Assembly (NCBI GenBank): GCA_015487825.1
Contig: WFOZ01000130.1
Coordinates: 1 to 11,876, forward strand
Source of the DNA: Planctomycetaceae bacterium
GTDB lineage: Bacteria > Planctomycetota > Planctomycetia > Planctomycetales > Planctomycetaceae
Direction: 5' to 3'
DNA length: 11,876 nt
Shown piece by piece: positions 6,312-11,876 of this stretch. A model generated the notes under the pieces. The model was given only the letters and a program-made list of their open reading frames with translations. It had not been told where the DNA came from and searched no databases. The position numbers and the translations under genes were made by a program. How positions within the stretch are numbered: position 1 is the stretch's first letter; the number at the start of each line of letters is the position of its first letter.

Positions 6312-9098
6312 CTATGGACGACCACTGGTCATATCAGCATTGAGGACTTTGTCGATTTGCTGCTGAATTTCCTGCAGATGAGCTGCTGTGTACGCGTCCA
6401 TTGTTACTTTTTTAGAATTGATCGCAGCATCCAGGCGAGTATTTATCTGTTTCAGATGCAGGCGAGCGAGGCTGCGGGCATCAGCTGGAGCTGCACCACC
6501 ACCTCCTCCACCGAGCAGCTGCATCAGGCTCTTGCTTCCTCCTTGAGAACCGAGAACAATTGCAGTCAGTTTCTGCATATGTGCCCTTTGCAGATTTCTA
6601 CGAATTGTTGAAATTGAAACTTTCACCTGTTTATCAACGTTTGCAGGAACTTCTGACCAGATGGAGCTCGTCAACGAATCGAAGATTTGTGGAAGAGTAA
6701 GTACCTTCTGACCTTTGGTTGCCTGTAGTTCAATATCAAGAACTCCGCGCAACGTATCGGCATCAAGAAGTGATGAAAGTGCCATTTTCTGAATGCTGAG
6801 AACCTGCCGGTAAACCGGGAAGTGATAACTGGCAGAGGAGCCGCTATCCCTGAAATGATCAGGAGCCAGATTTCGCAGTAATTCCGGTGGGAACTGAAAT
6901 GCTTTATCGGAAAAAATTTCGTCATTGAGCAGCTTCAATGCCTGCTGTTGTTTTTCCAGCGGAATTGGCTGCATTGGCGGCCTGGCATTTGGATCTCCTT
7001 TATGATCCCGGGCGGTGTATTCCCCGCCGATGTATTGTGATGTCAGGTAAGTCGCTTGAGAAACTTCTCCCATTAACATGTTAAATGCCGAGCGAACCCG
7101 TTGATATCCTTCACCATCTTCGACAACACGGTCTGTCAATCCTTTAATCGACTGCTTCATCAGTTTCATTCGCTGAGCGGCGTAATTAAGAGGATCGCCC
7201 AGATCAAACAGGTTGATACGCGGGTCGGGGTTGCCGTAGATGTCTTCATCGGTGGCATAGGTCAATTCCTTCTGCGCCGATTTTGAGGCTATTTTTGCAA
7301 GCTCTTTTTCCTCTTCCGAAGCGATTGGTTTGTAACCGTATTCAATCGCCCAGTAATCGTAAGGGCCGATCGTTTTCGGGAAGTAATCTCCCTGCTTTTT
7401 CGGATCAAGAGCGAAATTTGCAGGAACATAATCCATGATTGAACCGGTCATTCCCTGGGCGGAAGTTACTTTGGGATCGTTAACCTGTTCCAGAGTCAGC
7501 ATTGTGCTTGCTTTGAAATTGTGGCGAAGCCCCAGTGTGTGTCCCACTTCGTGCATGACAACTTCTTTAATGGCCTGCCCGATAAATTTCTCAGGAACTT
7601 TCCCACCGGGAGCGGCTCCGTGGATGGCAAGAATCGAAGAGAGCATCGTTAATTGTCTTTGAATACCCGGCCCCATCATGCAGCAATTACATGGCTGACG
7701 GGAATTCATCCAGCCTGGTTGCATAGGAAATCGATTCGCCAGTGCATGATCGGGTTGTTCTTTATTTAATTGTTGATATTGCTCATAAAGTAATTCCATT
7801 TCCCGGGAACGGCTTTCCATTTCAGGAACCTGCGAAGAAAACAGTTTCAGAAATGTTTTCCGGTTGCCTTGTGCAAGAATTTCCAATCCCTGAGGAATAC
7901 CGACCGTTCGGACATAATCCTGCCGGTAGTATCGAACCATGCTTTCATCAAAAACAATGTCAGCATCAAGAATCTGCCCTGTTTTGGGATTCACTCGACT
8001 TGGTCCCATCGCAAACCCTGCAGAAGTTGCGATCCAGCGAAACGTGTTGTATCGAATATCTTCCGGGTCGAAATCATCACTCGATTGTTGATCGCGACAT
8101 TCAATCGCCTGCAGGTATCCGATTTTCTCGAACGCTTTGTTCCACTCCAGAATTCCTTCCCGAACGAACGGGCGATACTTGCGTGGTACAGTTTTTTCAA
8201 TCCAGAAAATAATCGGTTTTTTGGGTACCGACAGTTTGGCATTCGGATCTTCCTTCTCCAGATGCCAACGGTTGATGTACCGCACTTTCGGGCTTTTATG
8301 AACATCTTTTGAGAAATCGTTGGTTGTACTGAGAAAATATCCGATCCGATCATCTGCTAGACGAGGTACGTAGCTGGTCTTTTCTAACCTGGAAAGACCG
8401 TAGTGCATAACGATTTGAGTTCCCCGAGGATCTGGAACCGGATTATCACTGCCATGCATTCCAAAGCGACCATAAGAAGCGGTGAAAACAGCCGCTACTT
8501 CAATTTCAATATTCTTCGGGAACGCTTTTACTTTAAACCATGAACTTCGACTGCGATCCGGTCGCACCCCAATACCGGCCAGGTCGTACATAAACAGATC
8601 GGCCAGATCGACCAGAACTGAAGCCCCAGCACTTTTTTCACTTCGAATTGGCAGCGCTTTGATAATGCTGTCCATGTAAGAAGTTTCAACTGCACCGGCT
8701 TGCGGGGTTCCTGATTTGGCTTTGAATTTTATATTACGTCTGACAACCAGAATTCGATCAGACGATCTTTTGAAGCTGATGATCCACTGATCACCGAAAT
8801 TCAGTGTGTCGCCACCCAGATACATCATGCCTGCCCCGCGAGCAATCGAAATCGGCAGAATAAACTCTTTGTTGTAGTTGGCTTTACTGATTTCCATGTA
8901 AAGCTTCTGCTCTTTTTCACTGTAATACAACGGCAGCAACCCCGGCATCGCCGTCATCCCTTTGGTCACTTCCGCCCAGGCAGGATAAGTTTTTGCTTCA
9001 GCCTGAATAGCCGGAATCAAAAATACTCCAAGCAAAGCAGACAGCGCCACCGCTTGAGAGAAACCTAAATGCATGACAGATTTCCTGAATCGATTCAT
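6312..9098 (-). CDS. secreted zinc metalloprotease, DUF5118/DUF5117/DUF4953 type
   Basis: 928 residues from the ATG at 9098. I chose this start because AGGAG lies 6 bases before it and it gives a classic signal peptide: MNRFRKS n-region, hydrophobic core, AIQAEA|KTY cleavage. A further ATG at 9146 lies upstream without such support. The ATG at 9074 has an AGGA but would lose the positive n-region. By family knowledge the N-terminal half holds the DUF5118 and DUF5117 beta domains and the middle the DUF4953 catalytic domain. Zinc site: HEVGHTLGLRH at 516-526 (His516, Glu517, His520, His526), with Met555 in SIMDY as the likely Met-turn. Cys470, Cys472 and Cys473 (PCNCCMM) lie just before the zinc helix. 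Gly863-Gly868 is a six-Gly run. The C-terminus is a helical stretch rich in Gln and Lys. Substrate unknown; extracytoplasmic proteolysis is inferred. Monocistronic, ended by the terminator at 6243-6278. Confidence 0.88.
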   Translation of the reverse strand: MNRFRKSVMHLGFSQAVALSALLGVFLIPAIQAEAKTYPAWAEVTKGMTAMPGLLPLYYSEKEQKLYMEISKANYNKEFILPISIARGAGMMYLGGDTLNFGDQWIISFKRSSDRILVVRRNIKFKAKSGTPQAGAVETSYMDSIIKALPIRSEKSAGASVLVDLADLFMYDLAGIGVRPDRSRSSWFKVKAFPKNIEIEVAAVFTASYGRFGMHGSDNPVPDPRGTQIVMHYGLSRLEKTSYVPRLADDRIGYFLSTTNDFSKDVHKSPKVRYINRWHLEKEDPNAKLSVPKKPIIFWIEKTVPRKYRPFVREGILEWNKAFEKIGYLQAIECRDQQSSDDFDPEDIRYNTFRWIATSAGFAMGPSRVNPKTGQILDADIVFDESMVRYYRQDYVRTVGIPQGLEILAQGNRKTFLKLFSSQVPEMESRSREMELLYEQYQQLNKEQPDHALANRFPMQPGWMNSRQPCNCCMMGPGIQRQLTMLSSILAIHGAAPGGKVPEKFIGQAIKEVVMHEVGHTLGLRHNFKASTMLTLEQVNDPKVTSAQGMTGSIMDYVPANFALDPKKQGDYFPKTIGPYDYWAIEYGYKPIASEEEKELAKIASKSAQKELTYATDEDIYGNPDPRINLFDLGDPLNYAAQRMKLMKQSIKGLTDRVVEDGEGYQRVRSAFNMLMGEVSQATYLTSQYIGGEYTARDHKGDPNARPPMQPIPLEKQQQALKLLNDEIFSDKAFQFPPELLRNLAPDHFRDSGSSASYHFPVYRQVLSIQKMALSSLLDADTLRGVLDIELQATKGQKVLTLPQIFDSLTSSIWSEVPANVDKQVKVSISTIRRNLQRAHMQKLTAIVLGSQGGSKSLMQLLGGGGGGAAPADARSLARLHLKQINTRLDAAINSKKVTMDAYTAAHLQEIQQQIDKVLNADMTSGRP

Positions 9099-9104
9099 AC
9101 CGAA

Positions 9105-9109
9105 CTCCT
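9105..9109 (-). promoter_or_regulatory. Shine-Dalgarno AGGAG deciding the metalloprotease start
   Basis: On the minus strand GCAGGAG is followed by 6 bases (TTCGGT) and ATG at 9098. It is the strongest ribosome-binding site in the window and picks the start that yields a proper Sec signal peptide. Confidence 0.8.
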
Positions 9110-9141
9110 GCATATACGCTGGTTTGAAAGTGAAACAATTG

Positions 9142-9172
9142 ATCATAACGAACAGCTATTACTGTATTTCAA
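9142..9172 (-). promoter_or_regulatory. possible sigma-70-like promoter of the metalloprotease
   Basis: Minus-strand TTGAAA (9172-9167) and TATGAT (9147-9142) resemble -35 and -10 boxes, but the 19-base spacing is longer than ideal. The position, about 45 bases before the start codon, is reasonable. Seen by eye only. Confidence 0.25.
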
Positions 9173-9235
9173 CCAGTAATTAACCCCGATTCGCCACTGA
9201 ACAGGTTTTGCGAAAGCAATTCCATTAAAAGAGGT

Positions 9236-9261
9236 ACTACAGGCAAGAAGTGACCTGTAGT
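9236..9261. other. hairpin in the metalloprotease leader
   Basis: ACTACAGG (9236-9243) and CCTGTAGT (9254-9261) form a perfect 8-bp stem around a 10-base loop. There is no T-run on either side, so it is not a normal terminator. It could be a leader structure or a protein-binding palindrome. It lies about 140 bases before the start codon and may lie upstream of the real promoter. Confidence 0.4.
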
Positions 9262-9307
9262 GAGTTTCTACACAGTGAGGATATGGCGAAGCTTGGGCAA
9301 AATCAAC

Positions 9308-9333
9308 AAAGCAGGGTGACTTTACCCTGCTTT
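9308..9333 (-). terminator. intrinsic terminator of the regulatory-domain protein gene
   Basis: AAAGCAGGGT (9308-9317), a 6-base loop and ACCCTGCTTT (9324-9333) form a perfect 10-bp stem. On the minus strand it is followed by TTTGTTGATTTT, 66 bases after the stop at 9399. A T-tract also follows on the plus strand (CTTTTC), so it may act in both directions. Confidence 0.75.
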
Positions 9334-9398
9334 TCACCAATACGGTGGACTTAAAGCGATCTGTTGATTTTCCGCAACGTGCGCTACCGGCCCTATTC

Positions 9399-10934
9399 TT
9401 ACTTCGTTGAGATCCTGGCGGAACCACGTTTTCTTTTTGGCTCTTGCTTTGGTTGAGCCTTTTTCTCGCCAAGCAGGTGAGTTCCTTTTTTCTCCATCAC
9501 AATTGTTTGCAGCGGAATCGGAGATTGGGTTGCATTGAGGTTTCTCGATCGGCGTTCTCTTTCTATGCCCAAAGCTGGCATATCGAAGGCATCATGCAGT
9601 ACAGTCCAACCGATGTTTTTTCGGGCTGGCAGGTTTTCTATCACCGCTTTTCCTTTGGCGTCTGTTGTTGCGGAAAAACGTTTATTTTCTAATATTTTTT
9701 TATCATAGTAAGCAGTGGTATCTTTGAGGGTCAGAACTTCGCGAGTTGGAAATACGGTACCTACAATGACAGCCCCCAATGCTTCGATGCGTAAATTGGG
9801 CCACATCGATACTGTTGCACCAGCAAGAGGTGTTTGATCTGGCTTCAATATACTGAAATCAACAGAAACCGTTTTTTCCATTTTGATGTTAAGGAAAGCT
9901 TCTTTCGTATCGATACGATGAACCTGAGCGTATGTAGTATTATCTAATCGACCAAGTTGCATATTGATTGCGACACCGCCTTTTTTTAGCACATCAAAAT
10001 CTTCTCCTCGTGGTGGTACTGAAATCCAACCATCACACAATGCAAGAACTTGTGCTACTTGACAGCGGGGTAAACTTTCAAACAGAAACGTCCCATCTGG
10101 TTTTATTTCAACGACGTCTTGCCACATCATGCTAGCCAATACTTCCGGGCGATTAACGGGAGTCACATAGATTAAAACACGACCATTTTTGATTGGGCGT
10201 GGTACCGCATCATCAATTCGTCCTTCGACGCGATATCCCGGTTTAAGCAGAATCGTCCTTCTGGTCTGGTTAACTTCGGCCTTTGACTGTGTTGGATCAA
10301 TCTCAAAAGTATCGCTGAACAGAATTGGGGTTTCAGATAATTGAACCGCCCAGCCGATCGTTTTTTTACGCTCGAAAGCCGGGGAAATAAATGTCCCCTG
10401 TTTTTCCTGCGTCCATTCAAACCGAGATCGCGAACTTTTATCATGAATCAAACCGTACAACTGAGAGGTAATCTTTTTTAACCCATGATGCTTCGTCACT
10501 GCGAATACTCGTAGTTGGTAACCTTTTTTAAGCGCTACCTCATGCCGATCTTGAGAGGTTGATTGATCTGCCTGGTACAATACAAAGTCAGGATGATCTA
10601 TAGTGACCGTTACCTTCCCGGTTTCTTTGCGTTCATCAACATACTTTGGGTAAGTTATTTCGACTTCCCCTTTTTTGTCGGTCAATTGTTCGGGATGTGG
10701 ACCGTGACGTTTGGTTACCCACCAATAATGAGAGCCGGGATCGACAACGGTACGTAGCCCGTCCGGTTTCACTTTCGCCCCCACAACCGGCGAACCATCC
10801 GGTGCAGTAACGACGAGCGTCATTTTTTTCGTCGGAATTGCTGCTGCTTCCTCTGCTTGTACAAAGGGACGAGAGTGAATGACGATGAGGCAAGTTGCCA
10901 TCAACATTGACAGAGCGATTCGATTAACGTGCAT
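9399..10934 (-). CDS. secreted protein with carboxypeptidase-regulatory-like repeats
   Basis: 511 residues from the ATG at 10934. This start is chosen because AGGA lies 8 bases upstream and the product begins with a typical signal peptide (MHVNRIALS, hydrophobic core, FVQA|EEA after Ala27). An ATG at 10988 would add 18 residues before it. Three regions look like Ig-fold carboxypeptidase-regulatory-like domains: about 38-135 (TAPDGSPVVGAKV, DKKGEVEI), 231-300 (KPGYRVEGRID, KPDGTFLFESLP) and 354-450 (LKPDQTPLAGATV, TDAKGKAVIENLP). The C-terminal 20 or so residues are strongly basic (PKQEPKRKRG). There is no catalytic motif, so a structural or binding role outside the cytoplasm is inferred; the partner is unknown. 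Such proteins are very common in planctomycetes. Monocistronic, with its own terminator at 9308-9333. Confidence 0.8.
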   Translation of the reverse strand: MHVNRIALSMLMATCLIVIHSRPFVQAEEAAAIPTKKMTLVVTAPDGSPVVGAKVKPDGLRTVVDPGSHYWWVTKRHGPHPEQLTDKKGEVEITYPKYVDERKETGKVTVTIDHPDFVLYQADQSTSQDRHEVALKKGYQLRVFAVTKHHGLKKITSQLYGLIHDKSSRSRFEWTQEKQGTFISPAFERKKTIGWAVQLSETPILFSDTFEIDPTQSKAEVNQTRRTILLKPGYRVEGRIDDAVPRPIKNGRVLIYVTPVNRPEVLASMMWQDVVEIKPDGTFLFESLPRCQVAQVLALCDGWISVPPRGEDFDVLKKGGVAINMQLGRLDNTTYAQVHRIDTKEAFLNIKMEKTVSVDFSILKPDQTPLAGATVSMWPNLRIEALGAVIVGTVFPTREVLTLKDTTAYYDKKILENKRFSATTDAKGKAVIENLPARKNIGWTVLHDAFDMPALGIERERRSRNLNATQSPIPLQTIVMEKKGTHLLGEKKAQPKQEPKRKRGSARISTK

Positions 10935-10942
10935 TGAAGATT

Positions 10943-10946
10943 TCCT
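10943..10946 (-). promoter_or_regulatory. Shine-Dalgarno AGGA deciding the start at 10934
   Basis: Minus-strand TCAGGAAATCT precedes ATGCA with AGGA 8 bases from the ATG. It marks the start that gives a clean signal peptide. Confidence 0.55.
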
Positions 10947-10996
10947 GACGAAACATTGATGGAACAGAACCACGCAGACATTCAACAACAGAAGAA

Positions 10997-11091
10997 TCTA
11001 CATTACTAACGGTAAAAGTTTACGAACGGTTCGCAAATATTAGAAAATCAGTTTTTGGTTACGGCGGTCAGAACAGACCAGCCGTGCTGGG
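10997..11091. repeat. tandem structured repeat, copy 1
   Basis: 95 bases, a direct repeat of 11097-11192 at an offset of 100-101, with about 10 substitutions and two small indels. It shares the exact 20-mer ATTACTAACGGTAAAAGTTT. Hairpin B: TTTACGA (11019-11025), 5-base loop, TCGCAAA (11031-11037); the one A-C mismatch on the plus strand becomes G-U in minus-strand RNA. Hairpin A: ACGGCGGTC (11061-11069) pairs with GACC-a-GCCGT (11076-11085), leaving a single bulged base. Confidence 0.85.
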
Positions 11092-11096
11092 TCTTC

Positions 11097-11192
11097 TCTA
11101 TATTACTAACGGTAAAAGTTTGCGAACGGCTCGCAAATTTCAGAAAAATATCAGTTTGGTTACGGCTATCAGAATGAACCAGCCGTGCTGGG
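11097..11192. repeat. tandem structured repeat, copy 2
   Basis: 96 bases, second copy of the unit at 10997-11091. Hairpin B is perfect here: TTTGCGA (11119-11125), loop ACGGC, TCGCAAA (11131-11137). On the minus strand CTTTTA follows, giving a terminator-like shape for the upstream toxin-antitoxin-like operon. Hairpin A: ACGGCT (11162-11167) pairs with AGCCGT (11181-11186). The loop of hairpin B carries the same five bases as an arm of hairpin A, so alternative pairing is possible. Confidence 0.85.
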
Positions 11193-11244
11193 ACGTAATT
11201 TGCTTTCTATTTTTTCTAAAGAAAATGCGTTATGGGTAATTATG

Positions 11245-11562
11245 CTACGAAAGGACTTCTTTTTCAGGTTCGTCGGTAAAATTACGAGTTGGCATTTCCG
11301 GGGCCGGGTATTGCCCTAACTTGATATGCCAGTAGGACCATGAACGAGGATCGATAATTCCCGGCGGTGCCTTTTGCAAAGCCTCACGCAAATCGTCGTC
11401 GCTGAAATGTTTGCGGATTGCTTTCATATCTTCGTAAGCTGCATAGGTCATTGCGTAGGCAATGAATCGCACGGGATCGCAAACGGCCTGCTTAGGTTCT
11501 TCAAACCAGATGACACGCCTGGCAACGGCCTGGAATTCTTCCGTCAGCGGTAACGATTTCAT
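11245..11562 (-). CDS. small unknown protein paired with the AbiEii-like gene
   Basis: 105 residues, soluble, with no signal peptide or membrane segment. Its ATG (11562-11560) overlaps the TGA of the AbiEii-like gene (11561-11559) as ATGA, so the two are translationally coupled. I recognise no named domain. Visible features: an acidic/aromatic N-terminal part (VIWFEEP), a CDPVRFIAYAMTYAAYEDMKAIRKHF helix-like block, then DDDLREALQKAPPGIIDPRS and a Trp/Tyr-rich SWSYWHIKLGQYP ending. From memory, similar ~100-residue proteins with the DPVRF...APPGI.D.RSW.YW pattern stand next to AbiEii-family toxins in several phyla. By position it may be the antitoxin or a partner subunit; this is inference. 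It lacks the winged-helix AbiEi look of the classical antitoxin. Confidence 0.75.
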   Translation of the reverse strand: MKSLPLTEEFQAVARRVIWFEEPKQAVCDPVRFIAYAMTYAAYEDMKAIRKHFSDDDLREALQKAPPGIIDPRSWSYWHIKLGQYPAPEMPTRNFTDEPEKEVLS

Positions 11563-11876
11563 TGCCCGTTCTCCCAGGATGGATTTTTCTTGGCTGATAA
11601 AAGGTCTGGCAGTTTATCGAGATCAACATTTTTTATCGCATCGGCTAATCGCTTTTGTATCTGGACCGGGATTGTTTCGAGGTTACCGTCGCCGAAAAAG
11701 CTGAGTGCTTTTAGTGTTAATTCGGGATTAAACTGAGAACCGTAAATCAACCGTGCCGCCGAAAGTGCTTGAGGGAGGTCAATTTCTCCATGTTGCAAAA
11801 TCGCGTCAATATCGATGTAGTCTTTTGCTTCGGCCCGTTTTTGAACAACAGCGGCTTTCGTTCCCGCCAGATCGAG
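11559..11876 (-). CDS. AbiEii-like nucleotidyltransferase toxin, C-terminal part
   Basis: The reading frame is open to the window edge, giving 105 residues of the C-terminal part; the catalytic GSxxxD region would lie beyond the window. The visible start reads LAGTKAAVVQKRAEAKDYIDI, which fits the conserved late motif of AbiEii/AbiGii proteins (GTK...R...KDxxD). The remainder (AARLIYGSQFNPELTLKAL, FFGDGNL, VDLDKLPDLL) resembles the C-terminal region of AbiEii-family proteins as I remember it. Classical members are toxins of type IV toxin-antitoxin or phage-abortive systems and transfer nucleotides to tRNA or other targets. A TTG at 11798 is an internal codon, not a start. It overlaps the small downstream gene by 4 bases. 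Family assignment rests on the C-terminal part only. Confidence 0.7.
   Translation of the reverse strand, partial: LDLAGTKAAVVQKRAEAKDYIDIDAILQHGEIDLPQALSAARLIYGSQFNPELTLKALSFFGDGNLETIPVQIQKRLADAIKNVDLDKLPDLLSAKKNPSWENGQ

Larger units (their letters stand above)
9099..9398. other. leader/spacer upstream of the metalloprotease
   Basis: 300 bases with no credible gene. From right to left on the minus strand it holds the terminator of the preceding gene (9308-9333), a hairpin (9236-9261), a weak promoter-like pair (9142-9172) and the Shine-Dalgarno at 9105-9109. The leader is long enough to carry regulation, but I recognise no known riboswitch class. Confidence 0.6.
10935..11244. other. spacer with a tandem structured repeat
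   Basis: 310 bases without a credible gene, between the toxin-antitoxin-like pair and the regulatory-domain protein, both leftward. Most of it is two direct copies of a ~95-base unit (10997-11091 and 11097-11192). The remaining 11193-11244 is AT-rich with no clear signal. No clear -35/-10 pair was found for the gene at 10934. Confidence 0.7.

Noticed and set aside
9143..9472. 109-residue minus-strand open frame between the metalloprotease and the regulatory-domain gene
   Set aside because: It crosses the terminator hairpin at 9308-9333 and overlaps the end of the real gene in another frame; no motif or ribosome site supports it.
10997..11192. Possible CRISPR array
   Set aside because: Only two long copies, directly adjacent with a 5-base gap, imperfect and without spacers; this is a tandem duplication, not a CRISPR.
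11193..11244. Terminator-like TTTTCT/AGAAAA hairpin after the small protein gene
   Set aside because: The stem is all A/T apart from one pair and the loop would be only two bases, so it is unlikely to fold.

Overview
The window looks like a chromosomal segment of a planctomycete (moderately GC-rich, perhaps Gimesia- or Rubinisphaera-like). This is inferred from the gene types: two secreted PQQ-like beta-propeller proteins opening with the W-x-x-(F/W)RGP signature, a giant secreted zinc protease of the DUF5118/DUF5117/DUF4953 type, a carboxypeptidase-regulatory-like domain protein, and REP-like palindromes of the CACGGCTCTGTGAGCCGTG type. No rRNA, tRNA or CRISPR array was seen, so species placement is open.

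Layout. (1) Bases 1-1491, plus strand: the 3' part of a GH5-type glycoside hydrolase with an N-terminal beta-sandwich domain. It is the only plus-strand gene and is visibly more GC-rich than the rest. (2) 1519-4247, minus strand: a two-gene operon of paralogous beta-propeller proteins joined by a TAATG stop/start overlap. The first is a secreted protein and the second a lipoprotein. (3) 4248-4536: an intergenic spacer holding a pair of inverted REP-like palindromes. (4) 4537-6129, minus: a single purF, the first enzyme of purine synthesis, of the Fe-S/propeptide class but with several altered signature residues. (5) A clear intrinsic terminator at 6243-6278 closes the next unit, the secreted metalloprotease at 6312-9098. 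Its start is set by a strong Shine-Dalgarno. (6) 9099-9398: a leader region with a hairpin and a second terminator (9308-9333), the latter closing the unit upstream. (7) 9399-10934, minus: a secreted multi-domain protein with carboxypeptidase-regulatory-like repeats. (8) 10935-11244: a spacer with two tandem ~95-base copies of a structured repeat. (9) 11245-11876, minus: the C-terminal part of an AbiEii-like nucleotidyltransferase toxin followed, with a 4-base overlap, by a 105-residue unknown protein, which together resemble a toxin-antitoxin pair.

Most of the products (GH5 enzyme, propellers, metalloprotease, regulatory-domain protein) appear to be exported. purF is a housekeeping gene among them. 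They read as separate transcription units rather than one pathway. The parts most deserving follow-up are the tandem structured repeat, the AbiEii/small-protein pair, the REP pair and the divergent PurF.
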